A DNA stretch of 64,000 nucleotides from Erpobdella octoculata (GCA_963978895.1 CAXBUH010000076.1:62001-126000); one strand, 5' to 3'. Shown: positions 1-12,121, counted from the first letter of the stretch. A program made the numbers and translations. Notes: generated from the letters alone by a model not told the origin.

Positions 1-563
1 TCTTAAATTGCTATTTGTTGCAAATAGTTTTCAAACTTTTTTGTCTGATTATATTTAGATAATTCGTCAAACTTAGTTCAAATTTCTATGAATAAAACAA
101 GTTCGTTTATTTTCGTTCGAAAAGAATAGTTTCGAAAGAACTCATTTTGACTCGTTCGAAAGAACTCGCTTAAAATTCGCGCAGTAGTCGAACTAATTTG
201 AACTAGGATTTGAAACCCTTTAAGTGAGGCGAATCCTGCGACTTTCAGTCAAATAATCAGTATAAAGGTTTAGTTCAAGGTAGAAAACCAGTACCTTCTG
301 TACAAATTTGTGTTTATAGTGTTCATTGTTTAGTTAAAATTTTGTCTTGTGCCTTTTTTGTCTTGTATATTGTTTTTGAGTGCTATACTCTGTTTGTCAA
401 TTTGTTTACCTTGGTGTACATTTGTTCTGTACCTTCTGTACAAAATATTTGTGTTTGTGTTTGAGTACTTGTACTCGTTTCTGTCTTTTGTGGTTTAGAA
501 TAGAGGTCCGTCGGCTTCACCGGTCGGTCCGTTTATTTAGTTAAGTCTATAACGGCCGTCAGG
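1..563 (+). other. 5' leader of the I/Jockey-type LINE plus flank
   Basis: No coding region is visible. The sequence is T-rich with several TTTGT-type repeats and leads directly into the first LINE ATG at 564. Part of it is probably the 5' UTR and internal promoter of that element, but I cannot see where the element begins. Confidence 0.35.
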
Positions 564-2025
564 ATGGAGTCGATGGAAGTAAATTCCATCATAGATAAAC
601 AAAAGAGTTTGTCTCAAAAAAGAAAAACCGAATCTATAGGATCAATGGACTCGTTAGACGACTTCAAAAAAGATTCGAAAGTAATTAAAATAAACAGTAA
701 AGAAGAGGAAATAGTCAAATCCAAAAAACAAGTTAAAAAAGAGTTGAAAGCAATGAAAAAAACTGAAAAAGAAAAAGCTGAAACCTTTGAAATAAATACT
801 TCTGATAAAATGGAAACAGCTCCAGAAATAGAATCAGAAGAAAATATTGAAATATTGATACTTGAGGACAGATTGAAAATAAATCCTATCAGAATACAAG
901 AAGAACTGTCAAAAATAATAGGTAATACTCCTAAAATATTCAGAAAAGGAAAAATGATCACGGTATTTTGCAACAAAATAGAAGCACTAAAACTCAAAAC
1001 AGTTGATACAATTGCTGATTATAAAGTTTGCATACTTAAACAAAAACCAAAATTTGACAATATAATAAAGAAAAAAAATGATTGTGACGGGAGTTCCTCT
1101 ATTTGTTACAACAACTTTTATAGAAGAACAAACTGGATGTACTCAAGCCAAAAGAAAATTAAAAAAAATTGATGGATTGCTTCAAGAAACAACAGCTGTA
1201 ATAATGGAATTTAATATCAACCAAGAAATCCCAGAACGATTGAAAGTGGCTTATGTTTCTTACAAACTGAAAGTTTATATTTCTCCGCCAGTTAGATGTT
1301 TTAAATGTAATAATTTTGGACATGTATCAAAGTACTGCCGAGGTAACATTTTTTGTCCAAGATGTGCTGGTCCACACAATCTTAAAGAATGTCAACAAAT
1401 AACAACAGAAACTCAAACATGTGCCAGTTGCAAAAGTAAAGAACACAAAACTGGAGATCGAAATTGTCCACAATTTATTAGAGCCGTTGAATTGAATAAA
1501 ATTGTTGGCGAAAAAGGAATTAGTTATGCAGATGCAATCAAATCAATAAAAAAATCTGTTGTCACAAAACCTGTCATCTCTCAAATAATAAAACCTGTTA
1601 TTCTACCTGAAACAATCATTCCACCAAAAAAGCAACAATCCTCAACTCAAACTGAATCAAACATTGAAAAACCTAAATACAAAGAAATGGCGACTCAGAC
1701 AGAAAACTTTGAAGAAAAAGTTGATAAAGCTGTTCAAAAAGAAGAGGGAGAACTTGTTCCTGTCTCTGTCATTGCCAACGTCATCCTGAATACTACGACA
1801 GCCATAAGAATTCAAGGCAGAAATTTACCAACTGAAGCACAAGAAGAAATCATTAAAGCCCTCAAAGAAACAACTTATAAAACCTTAGTTCGTTCCAAAA
1901 ATAGTGTAGAAATTGCTCAAGCACTTAAAGCACGTTTAGAAAAATTGGGTCAACTCAGAAAAAGTGCAAGCACATTATCGATGACACAACTCTCCTTCCC
2001 AAACCAATATGGGAACAAAAAGTAA
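564..2025 (+). pseudogene. LINE ORF1, nucleic-acid-binding Gag-like protein, one frameshift
   Basis: ORF1 protein of an I/Jockey-type non-LTR retrotransposon; in the family it coats the element RNA. The first part (564-1077) is lysine- and glutamate-rich. It changes frame at an A-run near 1069-1077 and continues from 1078 to 2025. The second part carries CCHC-type zinc knuckles at about 1294-1480: CFKCNNFGHVSKYC, then CPRC...HNLKEC, then CASC...H...C. This multi-knuckle arrangement is usual in I and Jockey clade ORF1. ORF2 starts in another frame and overlaps its end by 17 bp. The strand is A-rich. The single homopolymer frameshift makes this a decayed copy or reflects a sequencing error. Confidence 0.8.
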
Positions 2026-5000
2026 CAGCCAAATAATTAAATGGAACTGCCAAAGCATCTCAGCTAAGGCAGAAAATTCTCAGAAAACTTTAAAAAATCA
2101 ATGTTCTATTTTACAATGGAATTGCAGAAGTATCTTAAATAAAAGTGCCGAATTATCCGTCAATATTACTTCTTTAAAACCTCCACCAGATATCATCATG
2201 CTACAAGAAACTTTCCTTAAACCAACAAAATTTTTCAAATTTCAAGGATACAATGTTGTCAGAGTCGATCACCGAAACGAGAACGGAAGCGGAGTCGCCA
2301 CAATGATCAAATATGGCATTCCATATTGTGAAGAAAAACTTTCAGACGATCCAGCCATCCTCTCAACTACGGTCAAATTAACTAACGGAGAAACTGTTGA
2401 TTTTGTAAATGCATACATCAGCCCACGTGACGAAAGAAAAGAGACACGAGAGAACCTGGAGAAGACCCTGGCCAGGCCAGGGATTTTTTTTTGGTGGAGA
2501 CCTCAACGCTCATTCTAGTATCTTCGGCCATAAATTAACAAACCGTCGTGGACGTTTGTTGGAGGACCTTATGTGTTCACACAATCTGGTGACTCTAAAC
2601 GATGGAACTGGCACTCATCAAAATTCAAAAGAAGAAAGAACACCGATCGACATCACGATCACGACTCCGAAGCTCTCCGTTAAGTCGACTTGGACGGTTC
2701 TTGAAGACAATTTAGAAAGCGATCACCACCCAATTCTAGTCATTTTAGAAAACAAGTTCGAGTGTCGTTTAAGGAATTCTCAAATATTCAACACAAAAAG
2801 AACAAATTGGCATCAGTATAACATTAGAATAAAAGAAATATTGGAAACGTCAGACAAAGAAGAAGAAGTAGAAAAATTATTTAATCATTTCCAAATAACC
2901 TTGACCAATTCATTAGTAAACTCTACACCTCCATCAGATCTCTTAAAAAGACAAGAACGTCAACATGGGCCTTTTTGGAACTCCGAATGTAAATTCGCAA
3001 TCAAGTCCAGGAACAAAGCAAAAAACCTCTGCCGAAAAAATCCGTCGTCAATCAACGTGGCAGAGTACAAACGTCTAAGAACGGATGCTCAAAGAGTCAT
3101 AAGAGAAGCAAAAGCAAACCACTGGCGGCAATTCTGTTCGAAGCTTGATTGTCACACAAAGTTAGACGTTCTATGGAAAACTGTCAGGGGCATGGCAGGA
3201 CAGAAAACTAAACTCAAAGAAATCGTCTTGCGAAACCCATCAGATGGAAAAATTATATACTCTGAAGACGAAAATGCTAATTTCTTAGCTACAACTATAG
3301 CTGCAAATTCATCTGACGAAAATCTTAAACCAAATTTCAAGATAGAAAAGGCAAAGAGAGAAGAAACATTTCTTAATGAGTTTGACCGGCATGAACCACC
3401 ATCTACAGAAGCAAATCAACTTAATGAGCCCCTTACAATGACAGAACTCTGTGAAGTGCTAGACGGAAAAATAAAGAAAACTTCCCCTGGTCCAGACGGT
3501 CTGACTTACGAAATGTTGGCCAAATTAAACGAGTTAAATCGGAAGTATCTTCTCAAAATTCTTAATGCGTCGTGGAATCAAAGTAAACTTCCGAGCAGTT
3601 GGAAGGACTCTATAGTTATTCCTATCCTCAAAGCAAACAAGCCAAAGGAAGACGCAAGCTCTTACAGACCGATTTCTCTCAATTCAACGGTCTGTAAAAC
3701 TATCGAGAGAATTCTGAAACAAAGACTGTTACACTTTATTTTTAAAGAAGAACGAATCGGGAAAGAACAATCTGGTTTTCTAAACGATAGATCAACGCTC
3801 GACCAAATCGTACGACTACAACACGACATCGTATACAGCAATAGGACGAGGTCGGCTACTCTCGGAGTCTTTCTAGACTTGGAAAAAGCATTCGATCTGG
3901 TATGGATAAGTGGAGTAATACAAAGATTACAATCGATGGGCATCAGAGGAAGAATGTTGGAATGGTTGATTGACTTTTTCAAAGATCGTTCTTTTGCAAC
4001 CGGAGCCCTCAAAAGCACAAGTCTTGCCTCTCTTCAAGTTTACTGTGGGGAAATGCCTCTGGAAATAAAACGAGAACAATCCACTGCACTATATGCCATC
4101 CGTACAAAAAAATAAGGAGACATCCAACTAGAGAGGTTTTTTCCCATCACCAAGCCAGAAAGAAGTTTGGATGAAAAGAAACATCGGCGAAAAAAGGCAA
4201 AAAGTAACAGTCACGTCTGCTCCGAAAAGGATCTTTCAGTTGCTTCGGCAGCTGGAATTGATAGATTTTCCGGATGACAGACCATTGGAAATTCCTTCTT
4301 GGGAACTTGTGTCACCAAAAATCGACACCTCCTTACAAGGATTAAGAAAGGACTGCCCAAATACATTGCCTCTAGCCTTGGACAAAATCGCTACTTATGA
4401 TGGTACTATATCAATTTACACGGATGCTTCCAAAATTTTAGAAAAAACAGGAATAGGAATATTTTTCAAAAATCTAAATATAGAATTTTTCAAAAGAACT
4501 CCAGATTATCTGTCCATTTACACTGCCGAAATAATAGCAATAAAAACAGCTCTTGAAATCTTTCTTGAAAATTATTCTGTCGTTATTGAAATAAAACAGA
4601 TCACCATTTTTACAGATTCCCTCAGCTCAGTTATTGCTTTGCAACATAGAAAAAAATACATTTCAATAGTCATAAAACAGATGTTCTAAATCTTATAAGA
4701 GAATGTTCCAAAAGAGGGATTGTCTGCACCATCGTTTGGATTCCTAGCCACATCGGAATAACAGGAAATGAAAAGGCAGACAAGTTAGCTTCTATAGCAG
4801 TAAAAAATCCAGAAATTCAACTCAACACATATCTAGAAATGAATGACATCAAAACAATAATCAAAAATGAATATATCAAAAGATGGCAAGAAGAATGGAA
4901 TAAAGGGCTAGATAGTATGTATTTTAGACAAATTCAACCATCAGTGAACAAAAGAACAAATAATGATACCGGATCAAGAAAGAGACAAGTCACACTTAGT

Positions 5001-5455
5001 CGGCTACATCTTGGAAGAACTCTACTAAATTATGAATTATATAAAATGGGAATTAAACAGTTGCACGATGCTCTGAAACAACATTTCAAAAAGAACAAAA
5101 CACAAATGAATCTTGGAAAAATCTTTAAAGACAGAATTGCTAGCAATATTGTTTTCAAATGGATCATCACAAAAGAACCAGAACTGAAACTGAAAGGATT
5201 TCAATCAAAACTACAAAAAATTAAAAGGAAAGTTTGAAACATGGAGTTTTGGTGTCAGAAATCAAAAAAAGAAAAAGAAAATTAGGCCACGCCTACAAAT
5301 TATTATTGCTACTATTCTTGATTAAACTTCACAAAATTAGAAAAACAGAGTGTCAACAAGTGTGTCACAACAAAGCATCTAAAAGTTCATTGGATAATCA
5401 AATAACCAATTCAAGAAAATATCGTCCAAATCAACTAAGTCGGAAAAGGACGTAA
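2009..5455 (+). pseudogene. LINE ORF2: endonuclease, truncated reverse transcriptase, RNase H
   Basis: Multidomain replication protein of a non-LTR element. An apurinic-type endonuclease runs 2100-2750: NCRSI, LQET, GDLNAHS, a YIS-type segment and SDHHP are visible. It is split by a frameshift at a T-run near 2486-2494. The RT fingers and palm run about 3430-4000 (SPGPDGL, YRPISL, FLDLEKAF). The RT then stops: the reading frame passes straight from the segment before the GVPQGS motif to a post-thumb segment (ASLQVYCGEMPL, 4021-4070), so the YADD catalytic box is missing. RNase H follows at 4400-4790 with IYTDAS, TAE, FTDS and WIPSH...NEKAD, broken again at an A-run near 4652. RNase H points to the I-like group. 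A dead copy; the last part to 5455 is an A-rich tail region. Confidence 0.85.
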
Positions 5456-6440
5456 AAAAATGGAATTTTAGTTCTCTTTTTCGTGCGATTTTGAGAGGTG
5501 AAGCTCTGTCCGATTAGTGTCGTTTGTGTTATATTAATAAACTTTTAAACCTAGTTAGTCTCGAGTCAGTTGTTTCGTCGTCAGGCATCAATACCCGAGC
5601 AGAATCCCGTCACAGTTAGGCTATCCAAAAGCAAATTAACCGGCATTAACTAGTTAATAAATGGAACGATGATAAAAAGAATCAAAATATGAATGAAAAA
5701 GAAAAAAGCCAAATAGCTATAACTCCATACAATTATTTATTAATTGAAGATCATTTGATGTTGCCAATACGTATTAGTTTCATGCTGTCATGCACATATA
5801 CTTTGCTTAGGTAAATAAAAAACTAACCCATAAAAACAAAGTTTTTATTATAAATCCTTTATATACGATCCTAGATTTTTATTTTATTTGAATTTTTGCA
5901 ATCGTTATAGTGCCAATTGTGCGATGGCTTTTCGCAGCTACTTGTACCAGTTTTTAGATATATTCGCTAGGTGTCACTTCATTTAAATGTAGCGACATCT
6001 ATCGAATGAATTATATATTTTCAACTTTTCAGATTTCGATTTTCTAGAATTAAAACTTTAAATCGCTCTAGCGCCTAAACGGTGCGTCCTAGAGCAAAAC
6101 GGACGTCATTTTTGGGCTTATCAAAGGGGGGTATGGAATCGGCCCAAGATTAAGTTAGTCCAAAAAAAAAATTTTTCGTTTTTTTTTTTTTTTTTTTATT
6201 CGATCAAACTGAAATTTTGATAGATTCAATTGTCTCGCAGCCCAAGTCGATGTGCCAAATTTCAGCTCGATCGGATAACGGGAAGTGAGTTAATTTTGAG
6301 ACTCAAAGTTTGTGACAGGAAGACAGACAATCGAAAATAATATAAAGGATTTAAAAAGGTGAATGAACACATCACAAAAAAATGACTTAATAATTAGTTT
6401 GCAAGCGATCTTGACATAATAAAACAAAATTTTTATTTTT
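5456..6440. other. LINE 3' tail and unannotated repeat-like DNA
   Basis: An AATAAA lies near 5536, so 5456-5640 may be LINE 3' UTR. Around 6060-6350 is a block with a purine/pyrimidine run and phrases such as AAATTTCAGCTCGATCGG followed by GACAGGAAGACAGAC. These look like a dispersed repeat, but I cannot assign a family. No gene seen. Confidence 0.4.
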
Positions 6441-6443
6441 CAG

Positions 6444-6510
6444 TGTGAACATTTTGTCGTGAACGTTGTGTCGTGAACGTTTTGTCGTGAACTTTTTGTC
6501 GTTGAACATC
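6444..6510 (+). repeat. Minisatellite, GAACRTTTTGTCGT unit (first block)
   Basis: Four to five copies of a 14-15 bp unit reading GAAC[AG]TTTTGTCGT with small variants. The same unit order recurs at 6801-6992, so the block was duplicated as well as tandemly repeated. Confidence 0.8.
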
Positions 6511-6800
6511 AAACCTTATTTACGTCGTTTGCTTAATTGAAATTGAAAATTCAAACGATCTCAAATTAGTAACCAATTGTATTTTCCTATTATAGCTATC
6601 TCATTTCATCTGTTTTTTCCTTCTTGCTGAAACAGTTTACAGTCCTCCAATCCATACTCATCTGGTTGCCGTTTGAGTTAAGGGCATCAAAAAAGAAATT
6701 AACATTGCATTTACTATTGTTAACGTTTTATTTGTGCTCATTTCGTGAAACACAAAATATTTGATCATTTAAATACTAAACTAAATTTAAAAGTTGCAAT

Positions 6801-6992
6801 CGTGAACATTTTGTCGTGAACGTTGTGTCGTGAACGTTTTGTCGTGAACATTTTGTCGTTGAACATTTTGTCTGTGAACATTTTGTCTGTGAACATTTTG
6901 TCTGTGAACATTTTGTCGTGAACGTTGTGTCGTGAACGTTTTGTCGGGAACATTTTGTCGTTGAACATTTTGTCTGTGAACGTTTTGTCGTG
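6801..6992 (+). repeat. Minisatellite, GAACRTTTTGTCGT unit (second block)
   Basis: About thirteen tandem copies of the unit seen at 6444, including a subset with TCTGT instead of TCGT. Short minus-strand reading frames rich in DKMF or RQNV across it are by-products of the repeat. Confidence 0.85.
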
Positions 6993-7025
6993 ACACCATA
7001 TTACGTATGTATATTTCTTTTTAAA

Positions 7026-7090
<65 letters not shown>

Positions 7091-7115
7091 AATAATGATA
7101 ATGATGATGATGATG
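7026..7115 (+). repeat. (GAT)n microsatellite
   Basis: About 25 GAT/ATG triplets, slightly interrupted by AATAAT near 7090. The poly-isoleucine reading frame on the minus strand is an artefact of this tract. Confidence 0.95.
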
Positions 7116-7311
7116 AAAATAGGCAGTGATGAACTATGATGATGGTGTTGACCAGTGGTGTCACAAGGGTTGATGTCACCCAGTGTGGTAACTAGTAATA
7201 ACTTACCCCCGCAACCTAGTGAACTTTTCATAAAAAAAAGTTCATGAATATAGATCGGGGGAGGGGTTTAGACGTTAGTCAATTTTTCGGTGTCACGAGT
7301 GTCACCCCATG

Positions 7312-7610
7312 CAATGGCGTAGCGATGGAGGCCAGAGAGGGGCATCTGCCCCCGGACGCAAAGCTTTGGGGCGCCAAAAGGCAAAAGAAAAGACAACAAT
7401 TTCATCAAATTTAGTCATTTTTGAACATGTAAAATTAACAAATTGTATTTTACAATATTTCGCACAAGTGATTTCCAAAATATTCTTGAGATATGGCTCG
7501 GGCGCCTTCGGTCCCCTCGGTTTGGTCGTCCAATTGGGAAGACATTGGAAGATGTAGGCGGATTTTTTATACCTCGCCCCCGGGCTCCAGATACCATCGC
7601 TACGCCGCTG
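7312..7610. mobile_element. hAT-type MITE, 299 bp
   Basis: Terminal inverted repeats are CAATGGCGTAGCGATGG at the left and its complement CAGCGGCGTAGCGATGG at the right, one mismatch apart. They are flanked by 8-bp direct repeats ACCCCATG (7304-7311) and ACCCTATG (7611-7618). An 8-bp target duplication with CARNGGCG-type ends is characteristic of the hAT superfamily. There is no transposase inside, so it is non-autonomous. Confidence 0.8.
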
Positions 7611-7618
7611 ACCCTATG

Positions 7619-7940
7619 TGATGGTGTCACTCTGTGTGGTCCGCAGCCCCCTAGTAACGTCACTGACGATGACGATGATGACGATGGTGATATTGATGAC
7701 GGACGCTATTAATTATATTTATGCTGGTGAGGATGAGCAGGATATGAATGAACTCTTTTTATTAATGCGTCTTAAAAATTTATGAAACGAAACCGTGAAA
7801 AAACAAGCAATTAATAAAAATAGTGATAAAAAAAGCAATTAATAAAAAATACTTAAAAATAGTGAAGAACTACTTGAGATGCCTCAAAGAAAATTAAATT
7901 TCAACTGAAAGTGTTTCAGGCGATTAGCGTCATTCCACAG

Positions 7941-7974
<34 letters not shown>

Positions 7975-9395
7975 ACACAAAACTCGATAGTTTCACTTTC
8001 GCTGGAAAATTCTGACATAACCAAAAGACAAAGAATTTTCGTTCGTCACTTTCGAATGACAGGCTACATTTTTTTAAAGTGAAAAATTTCAAATATGGCT
8101 TTCAAAGTTTTTTTGAGAAACTTATTTGTTGTTTACAATTTTTTATTATTTTTCACCAGAGGATGGTGAACGAAATAAGAAATCGATTATTTTGAAAATT
8201 CCGCACTCACGCACACGCACACACAGAAAAACAAACATTTTTGTGCTCTTATAAAATGCTACAAACCTTTTGAAATTAATAAAACAGGCGAGCGAGGTAA
8301 AACTTAACTGAACAGCTAATAACAATTGATAAAATAATTATTAAATTTATAAACAAAAAGAAGCTGTAAGAAGAGCCAAGCTAAATATTTAAGGACCAAT
8401 TTTGTAAAAACTCAGTAAACATTTAGGTCAACTCGGATTTTCCTCACTTTCATTGATCGTTGAGACTCGAGATGCATTCCACCAGCTCTGAGGTTTCCTG
8501 GCACCGTCACTTAATCTTACGGAAAATGGTACCCTCTAACATCTATTATTTGTATCTTTACCCTGAAAAAACCCCCAATTTGATCAAAGACGAAATAATT
8601 TTGGAACTACACAGTAGAAGATTTAGTGAACACCGTCGTACTTTTACTTTAAGTGTCCAATCTATTATGAATTTTATAATATTGAAAATGAACGATTCCT
8701 TAAACACATCTGACTAGAAAACTTCATCAAGTTAAATATTCCTAATTCCTCCGCACGGGCCGGCAGCGATATAATAAAATTTTCCGTTGCATCTCAGTGT
8801 TTGGCGGTCTGAGTGGGGTAAATCGAGCCATGTGACGACAAACAACTCTGTTCAAAACCAAAGAATACTCGTTTCGCGCCTCATAAACACGTCACAGAAC
8901 ACTCAAACATGCATAATCGTCTAAATTGTCTCACACAGATAATACAGACGTTCATCAATCCAAAAACACTGGTTGTGCGAAAACGTTCTCATTGCTTCTA
9001 CATTTGTATTGTACTTGAAGCCGGAACTGCCTGAAAAAAACTAAAATGGCTTAAAAACTCAAAACAATTAACCTGTCGGGCTTCTGAGCTCTTCAGAATG
9101 CAGATATCTTCAAAGGTCCGTAAAATAATCAAAGTTTGACAAGCAGGTGATGAAAGTCATAATTATCATTTCTAATAATTGAACGCTCCCAATATATAAA
9201 TATGTATATAGAACCACGTCCTAATTTGTTTATTGATTATTTTATTTATGTTGAGTTTCTAACAATTAAATACTTTAATATTTTTTTAACAATATTTTTT
9301 CGAGCAAAGAAACAAGCGATGTGGGCGACCAAATAAGCTAATAGGATGTTCAAATGTTCGTTTGTTTGCAGGTAAATTTTCGTTTATATAGGTAC
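7619..9395. other. Intergenic DNA with a (CA)n tract
   Basis: Contains a (CA)n microsatellite at about 7938-7969 and otherwise AT-rich single-copy-looking DNA. No gene or transposon structure recognised. Confidence 0.5.
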
Positions 9396-9570
9396 TGTCA
9401 GGGGTCGCTCTACCGGACCTCCTGACAAGTGAATCTTGCACCCGTCGACCTGTCTAGACAGGTATCTAGGCATTAATTGGCAGAAGTTGTTTTCTTGTTG
9501 TTTGTTGACGTGTTTCCTGAGGCTATATATATATAGCGCTTTGAACCCCGCCAGCAGAGCTAGCTATTTT
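9396..9570 (+). repeat. 5' LTR (truncated) of the myosin-carrying element
   Basis: Matches 12907-13066 closely. It begins TGTCAGGG, has a TATATATATA box at about 9525 and loses similarity after CTAGCTATTTT, about 130 bp short of the 3' LTR end. Confidence 0.75.
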
Positions 9571-9764
9571 CTCCAGAAAATTGGGAGGATGCGGGGAACG
9601 TTAGGAGGGAAGACACTAGTGGGTTTGGCGAAGATCCGACGTGGGGAGATCGACGAGGAGAACGTCATGAAAAACAAAAGCGTATAGGTATGTGGGATGG
9701 TGAAGAAATGAGGAAAGAGTTGGAAATAGAAAGGCAATTGGAAAATGAATAGATAGATAGAGCA

Positions 9765-10502
9765 TTGCGAGAGAGAGAATTGCAATTAAAAGAGATGGCG
9801 TTAGAAAAAGAACGAGAAAATAGAAAGCTAAGATGGCTAGAATTGGAAGAAACAAGACGATGGAGAATAGAGGAACGCGAACGAATGATAGCTCGAGAAA
9901 ATTTTGAAACTTCGGTTGAAAGTCGGGCTAGTCGGTGTATATCAAATATTAGACCGTTGGTAGGCGAATTTCCTTCAAATATTCAGGAAATTCCTGTTTT
10001 TTTTGAATTATTAGAAAAACAATTTATTATTAATAATGTCAATAATGACATTAAAGCCAGGATTTTACAATCATGTTTGACTTGTAAGGCACGTAGTTTA
10101 ATAACCCGTCTTTCTCCTACTCAATTAGAAAATTATGATAGTGTTAAAACAGCGCTTTTAGCCGAACACAGAATCAGTCCTGCCTATTTAAAACAATATT
10201 TTCAATCTCTAACTAAAAAACCGGACCAAACGTTTTCTAGTTTGGCTTCCGAACTACATAATGCATTTTCATACTATGTTAAAAGTAGGGTGATTGATCG
10301 GAATTATGATCAGCTAATAAGTTTGCTGTGCGCCGACCGGCTCAAGGAGTTATTACCTGTTGACTGTCGAAATTTCGTTTTGACCCAAGAACAAAATAGA
10401 TGGCTGTCTCATGAAGAACTTTCTCAAGTGGTCGATAATTATGCGGCTGCTCATGTTCCATACCAGTCATCGTCTTTTCGCCAAGTAGTCAAATCAGTTT
10501 AA
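9765..10502 (+). CDS. Gag of the myosin-carrying LTR retrotransposon
   Basis: A 245-codon reading frame. The first 50 residues are a highly charged, arginine/glutamate-rich helix. The rest looks like a retrotransposon capsid: LVGEFPSN...EIPVFFELLEKQF, then LLAEHRISPAYLKQYF and the FSSLASEL...DQLISLL pattern common to Ty3-like Gag. The zinc knuckle is not in this frame but follows at 10535-10576 in the minus-one frame, so Gag is expected to be extended by frameshifting into the next ORF. An in-frame stop lies upstream of 9765, so the true N-terminus may be elsewhere or lost. Confidence 0.75.
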   Translation: MRERELQLKEMALEKERENRKLRWLELEETRRWRIEERERMIARENFETSVESRASRCISNIRPLVGEFPSNIQEIPVFFELLEKQFIINNVNNDIKARILQSCLTCKARSLITRLSPTQLENYDSVKTALLAEHRISPAYLKQYFQSLTKKPDQTFSSLASELHNAFSYYVKSRVIDRNYDQLISLLCADRLKELLPVDCRNFVLTQEQNRWLSHEELSQVVDNYAAAHVPYQSSSFRQVVKSV

Positions 10503-10504
10503 TT

Positions 10505-12109
10505 AACCGTCAGGTCGATTTAAGATCTGGCCGTTGTTTTGGCTGTAATTCGCCAGGCCATGTAAGGAAAAACTGTCCGAAACGAGAGGTTTCACAGGTC
10601 GCACCATCGGCCTATATCAATTGTTGTAGTATTGGTAACGAACCTTCTCATCCATTGTGTCCGGAAAATGATGTACTTCATAATCCTATTAAATTTTATG
10701 ATAGGTCATTTATGAAAATAAAAATAAGTAATCTCCCACCTGTTGTTGCCTTAATAGATAGTGGAGCGGAAATCTGTTGTGTGAGGGCAGATTTGGTTAG
10801 ATCCTTGAAATTGGGTGTGCCGAGAAAAATTAAGTTATGTGGGTTAAGTGGCCAGCCACAGCTGGTGGATGTTGCGCAAGCACCTGTTATTTTAGGAGCA
10901 GTAGATCCTAATACTACCAATATAGTTCCTGAATTTTTGGAATGGTTTGCAGTTGTTCCCCACTTACACGTAGAAGCAATCATTACCCCTAGGGTAGCAG
11001 AATTAATACAGACTATTGCCTTACATAGCCTGCCTACCCCAACTTTGGCGTCTGATATAAAAACAAAATCTTTCCGTGAAAGCTTACTGGATAAGGTGAA
11101 CACCGACCTAAAGACACAAGAAGTCGAAGTGATGACCAATCAGCCAGTTCTTGATTCACTTACACCAGTTTGTGTAGAGGGAGTTACAGAGGAAATAGTC
11201 CCCGAGATGCAAGTTGAGAGCAAGGCTGTTCACATGGATCTTCCGGTCTCATCCACATCCGATCATATTCAGAAGAAACTGCAATCTGAGTATGATGACA
11301 TCATCGTTCTTCTGGATAACGAAAGGTCAAAGTTCTCAGTAATTGACAAAAAGCCAAGAAAATTCGATCAAAGCCTGACTGAAGAAAAAGCCATCTCTGA
11401 GAGGTTGACAATTGCAAGTGATAACTTGGAGAAGGATTTCAGAGAAAAAGAAACAAAAATTCTCAACCTGACTCGACAAGTTGATGAGCTGAACGAATAT
11501 TTGACCGAATCAAACAAAGCGAAAAGTCAACTGCAGAGAGAATTTGATGACCTGGTTTCTTCTAAAGATGACGTCGAAAAGAATGTTCACAAATTAGAAA
11601 AAGACAAGAAAGCTCTTGAAACTCAGGTGGAAGCCCAGAATCAGATGATCGAAGAGCTCGAAAAGGAAGTTCAAGGAACCGGAGATGCCAAGTTGAGATT
11701 GGAAGTGAATATGCAAACCATGAAAGATCAGTTGATGAGAGAGACGCAGTCAAGAGAAGAAATGGACAAAAAAGGTAGAAAGGGTTTTCTTAAAAAGATA
11801 AGAGACGTGGAAGCTGAACTTGAAGAAGAAAGAAGACAGAAGCAGCTTGCAACGAATGTCCGGAACAAACTTGAAGCTGACTTCAGAACTATTGAGGAAC
11901 AACTTGCTGATGCTCTGAAAGTCAAAGATGAAGCTGTGAAGCAGTTCAAACGCTACCAGGTCCAGATCAAAGAATTCATGCACGAGGTCAAATCTATCAA
12001 TGTAACCAAAGAAGAGATGTCAAATGCCAGTAAAGAGAGTGACAAAAGATACAAGCAGCTTGAAGCTGAACTTCTCCAACTTCAGGAAGATCTGGCAGCT
12101 TCAGAGTGA
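10505..12109 (+). CDS. Zinc knuckle, aspartic protease and myosin II tail in one reading frame
   Basis: One open frame with three parts. A CCHC knuckle (CFGCNSPGHVRKNC) is at 10535-10576. A retroviral-type aspartic protease follows from about 10715 with the LIDSGAEICCV active-site motif at 10750-10785. From about 11270 the protein becomes a myosin II heavy-chain tail: FDQSLTEEKAISERL, DDLVSSKDDVEKNVHKLEK, DAKLRLEVN and LQEDLAASE match the non-muscle/smooth myosin rod family in order and spacing. There are no introns, so the source was an mRNA. The frame closes at TGA 12107-12109, where myosins have arginine. The next codons still read ARKT as in myosin and the frame then stays open to 12358, so the stop looks like a CGA-to-TGA change inside the captured piece. 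Confidence 0.85.
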   Translation, partial: NRQVDLRSGRCFGCNSPGHVRKNCPKREVSQVAPSAYINCCSIGNEPSHPLCPENDVLHNPIKFYDRSFMKIKISNLPPVVALIDSGAEICCVRADLVRSLKLGVPRKIKLCGLSGQPQLVDVAQAPVILGAVDPNTTNIVPEFLEWFAVVPHLHVEAIITPRVAELIQTIALHSLPTPTLASDIKTKSFRESLLDKVNTDLKTQEVEVMTNQPVLDSLTPVCVEGVTEEIVPEMQVESKAVHMDLPVSSTSDHIQKKLQSEYDDIIVLLDNERSKFSVIDKKPRKFDQSLTEEKAISERLTIASDNLEKDFREKETKILNLTRQVDELNEYLTESNKAKSQLQREFDDLVSSKDDVEKNVHKLEKDKKALETQVEAQNQMIEELEKEVQGTGDAKLRLEVNMQTMKDQLMRETQSREEMDKKGRKGFLKKIRDVEAELEEERRQKQLATNVRNKLEADFRTIEEQLADALKVKDEAVKQFKRYQVQIKEFMHEVKSINVTKEEMSNASKESDKRYKQLEAELLQLQEDLAASE

Positions 12110-12121
12110 GCCAGAAAAACT
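11270..12121 (+). other. Captured myosin II heavy-chain tail segment (processed)
   Basis: About 284 codons of heptad-patterned coiled coil from the rod of a class II myosin. It begins mid-rod and ends a few codons past the TGA at 12107. Intronless, and in frame both with the protease upstream and with non-myosin sequence downstream (about 12122-12358). The downstream piece may be the remains of an integrase C-terminus, but this is only a guess. Confidence 0.85.

Noticed and set aside
8460..8717. 85-codon frame MRLEMHSTSSEVSW
   Set aside because: No domain, no neighbouring exon evidence; chance ORF length in this composition.
9396..9570. TGTCAGGG repeats as two independent MITEs
   Set aside because: The polypurine tract before the second copy, the enclosed gag-protease and the TGTCA...TGACA ends fit LTRs better.
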